Positions 1 to 8,682 are shown, counted from the stretch's first letter. The stretch is DNA of 64,000 nucleotides from Mesorhizobium plurifarium (GCA_000824785.1 CCNB01000045.1:179930-243929), one strand, 5' to 3'. Notes: a model not told the origin generated them from the letters alone. Numbers and translations are program-made.

Positions 1-700
1 GGTCGCGGTCCTCGCGGAAATCGCCGCCGACATATTGCGCGTATTGCGGGATATTGCCCGCCGCCTTGGCGCGGAAGCCGCCGAGCTGCTTCTCGACCTC
101 GCGCACGAAGTTGTCGTGTTTGACGTCGCCGGCCGCCACGATCACCATCCGCTCGGCGTCGTATTGCCGCTCGATGAAGCCGTGCAGCTGCTTGGAGGTG
201 AAGGATTTGACCGTCTCCGGCGTGCCCAGGATCGAGCGGCCGATGGTCTGATGGCGGAAGGCCGTTTCGGTGAAGCGGTCGAAGACGATGTCGTCGGGCG
301 TGTCGTGCGCGGCGCCGATCTCCTGCAGGATCACATGCTGCTCGCGCTCCAGCTCTTCGGGATCGAATTCGGATTGCTGCAGGATGTCGGCCAGGATATC
401 GACCGCCAGCGGCACGTCGTCGGAAAGCACCCTGGCATAGTAGGATGTCGTCTCGACGCTGGTGGCGGCGTTGATCTCGCCGCCGACATTCTCGATTTCC
501 GAGGCGATCTCGAAGGCGCTGCGGCGCTTGGTGCCCTTGAACGCCATGTGCTCGAGCAGATGGGCCATGCCATGCTCTTCGTCCCGCTCGTTGCGGGCGC
601 CTGACTTGACCCAGGCCCCAAGGGCAACCGATTCGATGCTTGGAAGGGTTTCGGTGGCGACTGTCAGGCCGTTCGACAGACGGCTTACCTCAACACCCAT
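1..700 (-). CDS. M16 family zinc peptidase (processing-peptidase-like), C-terminus beyond the left edge
   Basis: Partial gene: 233 N-terminal codons lie in the window and the rest runs off the left end. The family (pitrilysin / mitochondrial processing peptidase type) cleaves peptides in a closed zinc-dependent chamber. The inverted zinc motif HLLEH is visible at residues 47-51 (His47, Glu50, His51), followed by the usual MAFKGT segment and a glutamate-rich helix with QEIGAAHD that should hold the third zinc ligand. The ATG at 700 has an AGGGAG ribosome-binding site just upstream. It starts 14 bases after the thrC stop on the same strand, so the two are probably co-transcribed, an arrangement common in rhizobia. 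Family assignment is firm; the substrate is unknown. Confidence 0.93.
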   Translation of the reverse strand, partial: MGVEVSRLSNGLTVATETLPSIESVALGAWVKSGARNERDEEHGMAHLLEHMAFKGTKRRSAFEIASEIENVGGEINAATSVETTSYYARVLSDDVPLAVDILADILQQSEFDPEELEREQHVILQEIGAAHDTPDDIVFDRFTETAFRHQTIGRSILGTPETVKSFTSKQLHGFIERQYDAERMVIVAAGDVKHDNFVREVEKQLGGFRAKAAGNIPQYAQYVGGDFREDRD

Positions 701-714
701 ATGGCAAGTACTCC

Positions 715-2112
715 CTAACGCGCCGCCCGCGAGTGGCGGCTCACGTAATCTTCCACCATTTTCAAGTCGGATGGAAGTATCGTGTATTTTTCGTCGGCTG
801 TCATCAAGCCGCCTAGCCATGCGGGCAGGGCAGGGGTGATGCCGCTCGCCGCCTCCACCGCCGCCGGGAATTTCGCCGGATGCGCGGTGCCAAGCACCAC
901 CATGGGCACCGGGCCGGAGGCACGGACGGTGGCGACATGAACGGCGGCGGCGGTGTGCGGGTCGAGCAGGTAACTGCTTTTCTCCAGCGTCGCGCGGATG
1001 GTGGCGGCGACCTCCTCGACAGTGGCGCGGCCGGCGTCGAATTCGCTGCGGATGCGTGCCATCTCGGCGGCTTCGATGGCGAAGGCGCCGGACTGCTTCA
1101 GTCCGTTCATGTAGCGTCTGACCGTCTCGGCATTGCGCCCCGCGGCCTCGAACAGCAGGCGCTCGAAATTCGACGATACCTGGATGTCCATCGACGGCGA
1201 GGTCGTGGCGAACACGCCCTTGGTGCGGTATTCGCCCGTTGCAAGCGTGCGCGCCAGGATGTCGTTGTCGTTGGTGGCGATGATCAGCCGCTCGATCGGC
1301 AGCCCCATGCGTTTGGCGGCGTAACCGGCGAAGATATCGCCGAAATTGCCGGTCGGCACGGTGAAGGAGACCGGCCGGTCGGGCGCGCCGAGCGACAACG
1401 CCGAGGAGAAATAATAGACGATCTGGGCCATGATGCGGGCCCAGTTGATCGAGTTGACGCCCGACAGCGACACCCGGTCGCGAAAGGCATGGTCGTTGAA
1501 CATGTCCTTCACCAGGCCCTGGCAGTCGTCGAAATTACCCTCGACCGACAGCGCATGGACGTTGGCGGCCGAAGATGTCGTCATCTGGCGCTGCTGCACC
1601 GGCGAGACCTTGCCGTTGGGGAAAAGGATGAAGATGTCGGTGCGGTCGCGCCCGGCGAAGGCGTCGATTGCCGCGCCGCCGGTGTCGCCGGAGGTGGCGC
1701 CGACGATCGTGGCGCGCTGGCCCCGTTCGGCAAGCACATGGTCCATCAGCCGCGCCAGCAATTGCATCGCCACGTCCTTGAAGGCCAGCGTCGGGCCGTG
1801 AAACAATTCGAGAATGAAGGTGTTTTTCCCGGTCTGCACCAGCGGGCAGACGGCCTCATGCCGGAACGTCGCATAGGCTTCGCGCACCAGCCGTTCGAAG
1901 ACGGGCGCCGCGATCTCGCCGCCAAGGAATGGCGTCAAGACGCGGATGGCGAGGTCCGGATAGGCAAGCCCGCGCATGGCACGGATGTCGGCGGCGGAAA
2001 ACTGCGGCCATTCGCGGGGCACGTAAAGCCCGCCGTCGCGCGCCAGGCCGGCCAGCACCGCGTCTGAAAATCCAAGCGCGGGCGCTTCCCCGCGGGTACT
2101 CACATATTGCAT
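715..2112 (-). CDS. thrC: threonine synthase
   Basis: Converts O-phospho-L-homoserine to L-threonine with pyridoxal phosphate, the last step of threonine synthesis in the cytosol. The 465-residue product has the N-terminal MQYVSTRGEAP segment typical of the family, the PLP-lysine motif LAFKDVAMQ (Lys112) and the phosphate-binding SGDTGGAA loop. The length fits the long bacterial class of ThrC. I chose the ATG at 2112 because homologues begin MxYVSTRG; an in-frame start at 2148 would add 12 residues with no family resemblance. It is followed at 14 bases by the M16 peptidase gene. Divergent from the lipoprotein gene at 2241. Confidence 0.96.
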   Translation of the reverse strand: MQYVSTRGEAPALGFSDAVLAGLARDGGLYVPREWPQFSAADIRAMRGLAYPDLAIRVLTPFLGGEIAAPVFERLVREAYATFRHEAVCPLVQTGKNTFILELFHGPTLAFKDVAMQLLARLMDHVLAERGQRATIVGATSGDTGGAAIDAFAGRDRTDIFILFPNGKVSPVQQRQMTTSSAANVHALSVEGNFDDCQGLVKDMFNDHAFRDRVSLSGVNSINWARIMAQIVYYFSSALSLGAPDRPVSFTVPTGNFGDIFAGYAAKRMGLPIERLIIATNDNDILARTLATGEYRTKGVFATTSPSMDIQVSSNFERLLFEAAGRNAETVRRYMNGLKQSGAFAIEAAEMARIRSEFDAGRATVEEVAATIRATLEKSSYLLDPHTAAAVHVATVRASGPVPMVVLGTAHPAKFPAAVEAASGITPALPAWLGGLMTADEKYTILPSDLKMVEDYVSRHSRAAR

Positions 2113-2240
2113 CGTCAAAGGCCCATTGCTGCCGGTCGCGTCATCCACGGCAATTGGTTAATTTTCCGAGCCGGCTCAGTCGCATTTTTGCCGCGCGGTT
2201 GCTATACGTCACCGGCTTTGTGAGAGGGAAGTGCAGTTTC

Positions 2241-2987
2241 ATGGCGTTTTATTCGGTCAACCGTCGTTTTGTCGCGGGTCTGGCGCTCACCGGCTTTATG
2301 CTTGCCGCCGCCGGCTGCCAATCGAGCGACAATGGCATCCTGGACCTCGGTTTCGGCAAGAAGAGCGACCCGACCGCGCCGCCGCCGCCGCAGGATCCCA
2401 AGATCCTCGCCAGCCAGTTGCGCGCCTATTGCCCGAAGGTGACGCTGCGCGACGGCACCGCCTATTTCAACACCTATGCCAAGGGCGCAACGGCGAAGCC
2501 CAAGAAAAAGAAGCTTGATCCCGCGGCGCAAGCCGAGGCCGAGGCAGCCGCCGCGGCCGCCCAGACCGGCCCCAACGGCCAGCCGATCGATCCCGATCAC
2601 GACCCGTCGAAGATCATCTACCAGGCCTCGATCACCGATGTGACGCGCGATTGCACCCATGCCAACGGTCAGATGTCGATGAAGATCGCCGTGGCGGGCA
2701 AGATCGTGCCAGGCCCGATGTTCGCGCCCGGCACCGTCACCATGCCGATCCGCATCGCGGTCCAGCACGGCGACGAGGTGCTTTATTCTCAATTGCATCC
2801 GTATCAGGTGCAGGTCACCGACCCCTCGGCCGCTACTCAGTTCGCCTTCGTCGACACCAATGTCGTGGTGCCGGAGCCGACCGCGCGCGACTACCAGGCC
2901 TATGCCGGCTATGACGAGAACACGCCGGCCGCCACCGGGGACAAGTCGAAGGGCAAGCGGAAGAAGCGCGCTCCGGCAACGAACTGA
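2241..2987 (+). CDS. predicted lipoprotein, function unknown
   Basis: A 248-residue protein with a classic lipoprotein signal: a basic start, a hydrophobic stretch and the lipobox LAAAGC with lipidation cysteine at about residue 26. The mature part has a proline run (PPPPPQ), a Lys-rich stretch, an Ala/Glu-rich low-complexity segment around residues 90-115, and a C-terminal half with a beta-rich look. The tail is basic. Start ATG 2241 follows a GAGGGA site. The gene is transcribed away from thrC. I do not recognise a functional family beyond secreted lipoprotein; localisation to a membrane is inferred from the lipobox. Confidence 0.8.
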   Translation: MAFYSVNRRFVAGLALTGFMLAAAGCQSSDNGILDLGFGKKSDPTAPPPPQDPKILASQLRAYCPKVTLRDGTAYFNTYAKGATAKPKKKKLDPAAQAEAEAAAAAAQTGPNGQPIDPDHDPSKIIYQASITDVTRDCTHANGQMSMKIAVAGKIVPGPMFAPGTVTMPIRIAVQHGDEVLYSQLHPYQVQVTDPSAATQFAFVDTNVVVPEPTARDYQAYAGYDENTPAATGDKSKGKRKKRAPATN

Positions 2988-3071
2988 GGCGGCAGCTGGC
3001 GATCTGCTTGGCGAGGCGCCGATCGCAAGGCGCAGCGGGTTCGCTAGATTTCCGGATTAGCGGCTCAGGTT

Positions 3072-3091
3072 ATTTTTGTATATACAAAAAT
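3072..3091. promoter_or_regulatory. 20-bp perfect palindrome upstream of brnT, candidate operator 1
   Basis: A perfect inverted repeat centred on TGTATATACA, flanked by five-base T and A runs. The same 10-base core recurs at 3117-3126, with centres exactly 40 bases apart. BrnA antitoxins are known to repress their own operon, so these are probably BrnA-binding sites; this is inference. Confidence 0.6.
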
Positions 3092-3095
3092 TTCC

Positions 3096-3124
3096 TTGCG
3101 CTTTTCCCGTAATTTATGTATATA
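3096..3124 (+). promoter_or_regulatory. candidate brnTA promoter
   Basis: TTGCGC at 3096-3101 and TATATA at 3119-3124 are separated by 17 bases, a good sigma-70-like spacing. The -10 lies inside the second palindrome, so a repressor bound there would block RNA polymerase. Predicted from sequence only. Confidence 0.5.
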
Positions 3125-3126
3125 CA
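3117..3126. promoter_or_regulatory. candidate operator 2 (TGTATATACA) over the brnTA -10 box
   Basis: Second copy of the palindromic core seen at 3077-3086, with weaker outer arms. It overlaps the proposed -10 element and lies 15-24 bases upstream of the brnT start. Confidence 0.55.
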
Positions 3127-3140
3127 GTAATTCGGGTGGC

Positions 3141-3434
3141 ATGGAGCCCGTCGTGAATTTCGAGTGGGACGAGAGCAAAGCCAAACGAAATAAGCTCAAG
3201 CATGGCGTATCGTTCGATCTCGCACGGGGATTCGATTTCGACGGTGCAATGGTCTTTGAGGATGCAACCGAGGATTACGGTGAGGAGCGATTTGTTGGCA
3301 TCGGTTTCATCGGCAGCAAGATCCATGTCATCATTTACACGATGCGTGACGGCAACGTCCGGGTGATTTCCCTGAGGCGCGCTACCAACGAGGAGATCAA
3401 GAGCTATGTCACCTACATCGAAAGGGGCTACTAA
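3141..3434 (+). CDS. brnT: BrnT family toxin of a type II toxin-antitoxin pair
   Basis: A 97-residue protein of the BrnT family, a RelE-like fold ribonuclease that inhibits translation when freed from BrnA. Visible family marks are the N-terminal FEWDESKAKRNKLKHGVSF segment, the central ERFVGIGF strand and the C-terminal VRVISLRRATNEE segment, where the conserved arginines lie. I chose ATG 3141; an upstream in-frame TTG at 3096 sits on the promoter and would add a non-family extension. The 3' end overlaps brnA by 29 bases, which suggests translational coupling. Two palindromic operators precede it. Confidence 0.9.
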   Translation: MEPVVNFEWDESKAKRNKLKHGVSFDLARGFDFDGAMVFEDATEDYGEERFVGIGFIGSKIHVIIYTMRDGNVRVISLRRATNEEIKSYVTYIERGY

Positions 3435-3744
3435 GCGGCGTCCCATCGACGAGGCAGGCCGAAATCCGGTTCGTTCCGCCAAGGAAGACCGGACTGCTCT
3501 GCTGGACAGAATTAAGGCAGCTTTCAATAGTGATGAAGAAGACGCTGCTATAACCGCAGCAGCGCGGACCGATCCGGATGCTCAGCCGAATCTGATTAAG
3601 CGAGGTCGCCCCCGGCTATCGAACGCCAAACTGGCGGTCCTTCTTCGACTCGATCCTGACGTTGTTGAGCGTTTCAAGGCGGGCGGCACCGGGTGGCAAA
3701 CACGCATGAACGATGCTCTTCGGAGAGCGGCAGGTCTGGATTGA
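3406..3744 (+). CDS. brnA: BrnA family antitoxin
   Basis: A 112-residue partner of BrnT. Residues 1-60 are charged and probably flexible. The C-terminal half carries the family pattern KRGRPRLSNAK, then VLLRLDPDVVERFKAGG and TGWQTRMNDALRRA, a ribbon-helix-helix DNA-binding segment that in the family represses the operon. Starts inside brnT (29-base overlap). Longer than the shortest BrnA proteins because of the N-terminal extension. Together with brnT it forms a complete pair, so there is no sign of decay. Confidence 0.9.
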   Translation: MSPTSKGATKRRPIDEAGRNPVRSAKEDRTALLDRIKAAFNSDEEDAAITAAARTDPDAQPNLIKRGRPRLSNAKLAVLLRLDPDVVERFKAGGTGWQTRMNDALRRAAGLD

Positions 3745-3795
3745 AAGACGGCGTTTAGTTTGCTGCCCGCGAAATCATAAAGAAGCGACAGTACC

Positions 3796-4485
3796 TCAAG
3801 CGTCTTCCGACCACTCCGACAGCGCCGCGATCGTGCTGCTCAGCTCCGCCCAGCGGCGGATGACCGTCTCGGCGCCCGCCTCGGTCAGCGCATCGGCGTG
3901 GCCCGGATAGCTATGACCCGCGCCGGTGAAGCCGATGACGCGCATCCCGGCCGCCCTGGCGCCTGCGATGCCATGCACGGAATCCTCGATGACGAAGGTG
4001 TTCTTCGGGTTGGCGCCGAGCTTCTCTGCGGCGTAGAGGAAGACGTCCGGCGCCGGCTTGGTCTTCTTGCTGGGTATGTCCAGCCCCGAAAAGATGCGAC
4101 CGGCGAAGAACGGCAGCAGTCGCACCTTCTCCAGCATGAATTCGACCCGCTCGGTGCGCGAGTTGGAGCAGACGGCGCGCGGTGCCGTGACGGCGGCGAC
4201 CGCCTCGCGGGCGCCGTCGATGATGCGCACGTCTGCGCGCAGCTTGCGGTCGACCAGTTCCTCGGCGCGGTCGATCAGCGAGGCCTGGAACGGAATCTCG
4301 GACTTCTCCTCGAGCCGCAGCATGATGTCCTTGAACGTCAGCCCCGCATAGGTCTCGAAAATCTCCTCCGCCGAGATCTCGAAGCCGGCCGACGTCAGAA
4401 GCTCGGCCTCGACGCGCGCGGCGACGATTTCGGAATCGACGAGTACGCCGTCGCAATCGAAGATGACAAGGTCTGGCTGGGGCAT
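3796..4485 (-). CDS. HAD-superfamily phosphatase (subfamily IA)
   Basis: A 229-residue HAD hydrolase. Motif I FDCDGVLVDSE sits at the N-terminus (nucleophile and acid/base Asp), motif II is SNSR, motif III is the lysine in KTKPAPD, and motif IV is IEDSVHGIAGA, typical of phosphoglycolate-phosphatase-like and beta-phosphoglucomutase-like enzymes with a helical cap. I chose ATG 4485 because it places motif I near residue 10; an upstream start at 4596 adds 37 residues with no family character. The substrate cannot be told from sequence. Confidence 0.88.
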   Translation of the reverse strand: MPQPDLVIFDCDGVLVDSEIVAARVEAELLTSAGFEISAEEIFETYAGLTFKDIMLRLEEKSEIPFQASLIDRAEELVDRKLRADVRIIDGAREAVAAVTAPRAVCSNSRTERVEFMLEKVRLLPFFAGRIFSGLDIPSKKTKPAPDVFLYAAEKLGANPKNTFVIEDSVHGIAGARAAGMRVIGFTGAGHSYPGHADALTEAGAETVIRRWAELSSTIAALSEWSEDA

Positions 4486-4592
4486 GGCAATCCGAAGCGT
4501 GGGAGGAAATGGCCTGACTGGCCCAAGCGGCGCGGCATACACCAATGGGCCGGTCTTCGCAAACGACCTCAAGTATGGGGTCAGGCAGGCAT

Positions 4593-4814
4593 TCACACTT
4601 TCTCGTCACGAATGAGTGTGTCCAAGGTATCGGGACGCATCCGCTTGATCTCGGCTTCGATCTCGCGATCATAGCGTCTATCGTTAGGCTCGGTATTCCG
4701 TTGAGCCTTCCGACCATACTGCTTGGCAAAGAGCTGTACCTGTGGGGCCCTTAGAGCCCGCTTTTCACTCCGGTTGAGCCGGCGTTTGGCTGGTTTGCCT
4801 GTCTCGTCTGGCAC
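4593..4814 (-). CDS. small basic protein, function unknown
   Basis: A 73-residue, highly charged protein without membrane segments or a signal peptide. It is rich in Arg and Lys and has a C-terminal half of alternating charge (around RDRREIEAEI-type composition) that should be helical. Starts with GTG at 4814 preceded by a clear GGAGAGG ribosome-binding site, which argues that it is expressed. It lies between a HAD gene and ccrM with no overlap. I do not recognise a family. Confidence 0.6.
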   Translation of the reverse strand: MPDETGKPAKRRLNRSEKRALRAPQVQLFAKQYGRKAQRNTEPNDRRYDREIEAEIKRMRPDTLDTLIRDEKV

Positions 4815-5036
4815 CCGTCCTCTCCTGCTTTACGGCAAGCATATAGGAATTAGGTGCGTGGCGCGACGGCCGGCTGCTATCGGACGGGCCTCGAGGATTT
4901 CGATTGCCTGTTGCAAGACGATGAAGATTTGACCGGCGTCGCCTAAAGCGCCTTTATCCGCGCCTTCACCGAATGTTTACGCTGATCGGTAACCATAACG
5001 GGGAGTAAAACCGTAACGCGTTTTTTGGGTGTTTCG

Positions 5037-6170
5037 ATGTCTGCCGTGCGTCTTCTCGACGAGCTTTCCCACGCTCCCCTTAAGTCCGAGTGGCTGGACA
5101 CGATCCTGAAAGGCGATTGCGTCGCTGCCCTCGACAGGCTGCCGGAAAAGTCGGTCGACATCATCTTCGCCGACCCGCCCTACAATCTGCAGCTCGACGG
5201 CGACCTGCACCGGCCCGACCAGTCCAAGGTCGACGCCGTCGACGACGACTGGGACCAGTTCGAGAGCTTCGAGGCCTACGACGCCTTCACCCGCGCCTGG
5301 CTGCTGGCGGCACGCCGCGTGCTGAAGCCCAATGGCACCATCTGGGTCATCGGCTCCTACCACAACATTTTTCGCGTCGGTGCCAGGATGCAGGATCTCG
5401 GCTTCTGGATCCTCAACGACGTCGTCTGGCGCAAGACCAACCCGATGCCGAATTTCCGCGGCCGCCGCTTCCAGAACGCGCATGAGACGATGATCTGGGC
5501 CTCGCGCGACCAGAAGGCCAAGGGCTACACCTTCAACTACGAAGCGCTGAAGGCCTCGAACGACGACCTGCAGATGCGCTCCGACTGGCTGTTCCCGATC
5601 TGCACCGGCGGCGAGCGCCTGAAGGATGAGAACGGCAACAAGCTGCATCCGACGCAGAAGCCGGAGGCGCTGCTTGCCCGCATCATGATGGCCTCGACCA
5701 AGCCGGGCGACGTCGTGCTCGATCCCTTCTTCGGCTCCGGCACCACCGGCGCCGTCGCCAAGCGTCTCGGCCGCCACTTCGTCGGCATCGAGCGCGAGCA
5801 GGCCTATATTGATGCCGCCAATGAGCGCATCGCCGCGGTGCGCCCGCTGGAAAGCGCCGATCTCACCGTGCTTTCGGGCAAGCGAGCCGAACCGCGCGTC
5901 GCCTTCATCAGCTTGATCGACAACGGCCTTGTCGCGCCGGGCGCCACGCTCTACGACGCCAAGAAGCGCTGGGCGGCGAAAGTGCGCGCCGACGGCACGC
6001 TGGCGGTCGGCGACAGCGCCGGCTCGATCCACAAGATCGGCGCCGAGGTGCAAGGTCTGGACGCCTGCAACGGCTGGACCTTCTGGCACTATGAGCGCTC
6101 AGGCGGCCTTACCCCGATCGACGAATTGCGCCGCATCGCCCGGCTCGGCATGGAGCGGGCAGGGGCCTGA
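5037..6170 (+). CDS. ccrM: cell-cycle-type GANTC adenine DNA methyltransferase
   Basis: A 377-residue beta-class N6-adenine methyltransferase: the catalytic motif ADPPYN (residues 45-50) precedes the SAM-binding motif FFGSGTTG (231-238), and a C-terminal RAMA-type domain (about 285-370, with GTLAVGDSAGSIHKIG) extends the protein to CcrM size. CcrM methylates GANTC after replication and times transcription in alphaproteobacteria. Start ATG 5037 gives the usual MSAVRLLDEL opening. Unlike the Caulobacter promoter, I see no GANTC in the 4860-5037 leader. A lone methyltransferase with no restriction gene beside it, as expected for CcrM. Confidence 0.96.
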   Translation: MSAVRLLDELSHAPLKSEWLDTILKGDCVAALDRLPEKSVDIIFADPPYNLQLDGDLHRPDQSKVDAVDDDWDQFESFEAYDAFTRAWLLAARRVLKPNGTIWVIGSYHNIFRVGARMQDLGFWILNDVVWRKTNPMPNFRGRRFQNAHETMIWASRDQKAKGYTFNYEALKASNDDLQMRSDWLFPICTGGERLKDENGNKLHPTQKPEALLARIMMASTKPGDVVLDPFFGSGTTGAVAKRLGRHFVGIEREQAYIDAANERIAAVRPLESADLTVLSGKRAEPRVAFISLIDNGLVAPGATLYDAKKRWAAKVRADGTLAVGDSAGSIHKIGAEVQGLDACNGWTFWHYERSGGLTPIDELRRIARLGMERAGA

Positions 6171-6224
6171 GCGGCCGTCCGCTCTTGAATCAAGACTTCA
6201 ACGGATCGCCGCAAGCGATTCAGT

Positions 6225-6836
6225 TCAAGCCGCAATCCCGAACCGTTCAAGATCGGCTTTAAGCGTCCCGGTGTCGGTGAACAGCACCGCCTGCCAACCG
6301 GCGGCCTTGGCGCCGTCGACATTCTTCTGGCTGTCGTCGATGAACAACGAGGCTGCGGGATCGAGCCCAAACGACGCCACGTGATGGTCGTAGATCGCGC
6401 GGTCCGGCTTGATCAGGCCGATATCGCCGGAGACGGTGACACCGCGCGGTTTCTCCAGGAACGGAAAACGGGCGCGCGCCTCTCGGAACGTGTCCGAGGC
6501 CCAGTTGGTGAGCAGCGTCACGTCGTGGCCGTCATCGATCAGGCCTTCGAGCAGGGCGACGCTGTCTTCATAGGCGTGCGGCGCCATCTCGTGCCAGTGC
6601 CGGCGGAAGTTGCGGATGTTTTCGGCGTGATCGGGATGCTCGGCGATCAGCAATGATTCGGCTTCTTCCCAGGTTCGGCCGCGATCCTGCTCGAGGTTCC
6701 AGGCGCTGGTGCAGACATTGTCGAAGAACCACTTCCGCTCCGTGGCGTCCGGGATCAGGCGGCTGAACGGGATGTCCGGGTCGTAATGGACCAGCACCTT
6801 GCCGATGTCGAAGACGATGTGGCGAATTTCGGTCAT
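6225..6836 (-). CDS. HAD-superfamily phosphatase, YihX-like
   Basis: A 203-residue HAD hydrolase. Motif I reads VFDIGKVLVHYD, with Gly where many relatives have the second Asp; this DxG pattern is normal for the YihX / alpha-D-glucose-1-phosphatase group. Motif II is LLTNW, motif III the lysine in IGLIKPDRAIYDH and motif IV LFIDDSQKNVDGA. Ends convergently with ccrM (54 bases between stops) and starts 11 bases past the mutY stop on the same strand, so it may be co-transcribed with mutY. Phosphatase family is secure, substrate unknown. Confidence 0.86.
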   Translation of the reverse strand: MTEIRHIVFDIGKVLVHYDPDIPFSRLIPDATERKWFFDNVCTSAWNLEQDRGRTWEEAESLLIAEHPDHAENIRNFRRHWHEMAPHAYEDSVALLEGLIDDGHDVTLLTNWASDTFREARARFPFLEKPRGVTVSGDIGLIKPDRAIYDHHVASFGLDPAASLFIDDSQKNVDGAKAAGWQAVLFTDTGTLKADLERFGIAA

Positions 6837-6846
6837 TGCGGGCCTT

Positions 6847-7968
6847 TCAGCGGGTAGGTTGCTTTTTGGTCGCCCCCGGTATGGCCGCCTCGATTACCTT
6901 TTTCATGACGGTGGGCAACGCTTCCCCGGGAATTTGATGGGCCAGCGACCAGAAATGTCCTGCCGGCGCATCGCCTTTGATCCGGGCATGGAAGATGTCG
7001 AGCTCTAGCGCGAAATGGGTGAAGACATGCCCGATCTGCCCGGCGCGACGCCAATCGGCTGGAAAGGGCGCGGCGTCGGCCGTCGTGGCGCCGTCTACGC
7101 GGGCGGTCCAAGCCGTGGTCGGCACCTCGGTCATGCCGCCGAGCAGGCCCTTCTCAGGCCGCTTGCGCAGAAGGATGGCGCCGTCGTCGCGCTCGGCGAC
7201 GAAGGCAGCGCCCTTGCGAAGCGGCTTGTCGTCTTTCGGCAGGCGGACCGGGAAACGCTCGGGATCGCCCGAAAGAATGGCGCTGCAATCCTCGCGCACC
7301 GGGCAGAGCATGCAGCGCGGGCGTTTCGGCGTGCAGATCGTCGCGCCGAGATCCATCATCGCCTGGGCGAAATCGCCGGGTCGCGTCTCCGGCACCAGCG
7401 TTTCGACCAGCGCGCGGATTTGCGGCTTGGCCTCGCTGAGCGGCGTTTCGATCGAATAAAGCCGGGTCACGACCCGCTCGACATTGCCGTCGACGACCGC
7501 GGCCGGCCGGTCGAAAGCGATCGCCGCAATCGCCGCTGCGGTATAGGCGCCGACTCCCGGTAGTTCGCGCAACCCGGCCTCGGTGTCGGGAAAGCGGCCG
7601 CCCTTATGCGCCACGAGGTCGGCGCAGGCCTTCAGGTTGCGCGCCCTGGAATAATAGCCGAGCCCGGCCCAGGCCTTCATCACGTCCTCGGCCGGTGCCG
7701 CCGCCAGCGCCTCGACCGTCGGCCATTTCTCGACGAAATCGCGGAAATAGGCTTTCACCGCCTCGACCGTGGTCTGCTGCAGCATCACCTCGGACATCCA
7801 CACCCGATAGGGATCGGCACGCACGCCGCGCGCAAACGCGACCGGCGTCACGCGCCAGGGTAGGTCGCGATGATGCGCGTCGTACCAGGTAAGCAGGCGG
7901 GATGCGATGCCCGTATCGCCGGATGCGGCCTGCTGTGATGCCTTGCGGGTCTGGTCTAGCGGTGCCAT
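6847..7968 (-). CDS. mutY: A/G-specific adenine glycosylase
   Basis: Removes adenine mispaired with 8-oxoguanine. The 373-residue protein has the helix-hairpin-helix LPGVGAYTAAAI followed by the catalytic aspartate region VVDGNVERV, an iron-sulfur cluster motif with the spacing C-x6-C-x2-C-x5-C (CTPKRPRCMLC...), and a C-terminal NUDIX-like domain that reads 8-oxoG. Also MLQQTTVEAV near the N-terminus. I chose ATG 7968; an ORF extension to 8235 runs into the divergent DUF721 gene and has no family character. Divergent from DUF721 with only 50 bases between starts, which must hold both promoters. Confidence 0.95.
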   Translation of the reverse strand: MAPLDQTRKASQQAASGDTGIASRLLTWYDAHHRDLPWRVTPVAFARGVRADPYRVWMSEVMLQQTTVEAVKAYFRDFVEKWPTVEALAAAPAEDVMKAWAGLGYYSRARNLKACADLVAHKGGRFPDTEAGLRELPGVGAYTAAAIAAIAFDRPAAVVDGNVERVVTRLYSIETPLSEAKPQIRALVETLVPETRPGDFAQAMMDLGATICTPKRPRCMLCPVREDCSAILSGDPERFPVRLPKDDKPLRKGAAFVAERDDGAILLRKRPEKGLLGGMTEVPTTAWTARVDGATTADAAPFPADWRRAGQIGHVFTHFALELDIFHARIKGDAPAGHFWSLAHQIPGEALPTVMKKVIEAAIPGATKKQPTR

Positions 7969-8018
7969 TGATCGAAAGAGCTGGGGGATCGGATGAACTG
8001 GGGGACTGGAGAACGCAC

Positions 8019-8528
8019 ATGGCAGGGAAAAGGGCCTTCGGCAATCCCGTTCCGGTGAGCGATCTCGCGACCGAGATCCTCGATCCGGTGCTGAGGAAGC
8101 GCGCCGGCATCTCGATCGGGCTGGTGCAGTCCTGGGAAGAGATTGCCGGGCCGCGCCTTGCCACCCATTCGCGCCCGGAAAAGATCCAGTGGCCGCGCCG
8201 CCTGCACGAGGACGATCCGTTCGAGCCGGCGACACTGATCATCGCCTGCGAAGGCATGGCGGCGCTGCATCTGCAGCATGAGGCCGGCGAGGTCATCAAC
8301 CGCGTCAACGCCTTCCTGGGCTTCAACGCGATCGGCCGCATCAAGATCCTGCAAAAGCCGGTGCTTTCGCAGAAGGCGCGGCCGAAGCCGGCGCCGCTGC
8401 CCTTGAGCGAGGCAGAGAAATCGAAGCTTTCGCATCTGGTCGGCAAGATCGAGGACGACGGCCTGCGCGCTTCGCTGGAGCGGCTCGGCGCCACGATTAT
8501 GGGTGAAAGGAAGCGCAAAGGGTCGTAA
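8019..8528 (+). CDS. DUF721 (DciA-like) family protein
   Basis: A 169-residue protein of the DUF721 family, which includes DciA, the helicase-loading partner found in bacteria without DnaC. The N-terminal 100 residues hold the conserved fold: an early GNPVPVSDLATEIL helix, SWEEIAGPRLATHSRP, then the LIIACEGMAALHLQHEAGE strand-helix and a VNAFLGFNAIGRIKI strand. The C-terminus is charged. Start ATG 8019 follows GGGGGACTGGAGAA. The position between mutY and the DsbA-like gene upstream of smc is usual in rhizobia. A role in replication is inferred from the family only. Confidence 0.85.
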   Translation: MAGKRAFGNPVPVSDLATEILDPVLRKRAGISIGLVQSWEEIAGPRLATHSRPEKIQWPRRLHEDDPFEPATLIIACEGMAALHLQHEAGEVINRVNAFLGFNAIGRIKILQKPVLSQKARPKPAPLPLSEAEKSKLSHLVGKIEDDGLRASLERLGATIMGERKRKGS

Positions 8529-8682
8529 GAAGCGTCATGAATGCGTCACCAATCTCGCGCATTCGTGATGCTTATGATCAAGTTTCGCGATTGGATTGGG
8601 GATCGCGATGCCTTAATTCGCGCCAACTCTCGCCTTTTCTAGCTCTTGCATTGCAAAATCCAACCGATATCAGGTGATTCGC

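Noticed and set aside
4815..5036. GANTC or CtrA sites in the ccrM leader, as in Caulobacter
   Set aside because: No GANTC and no convincing TTAA-N7-TTAA pair was found; TTAC-like half-sites are too weak to call.
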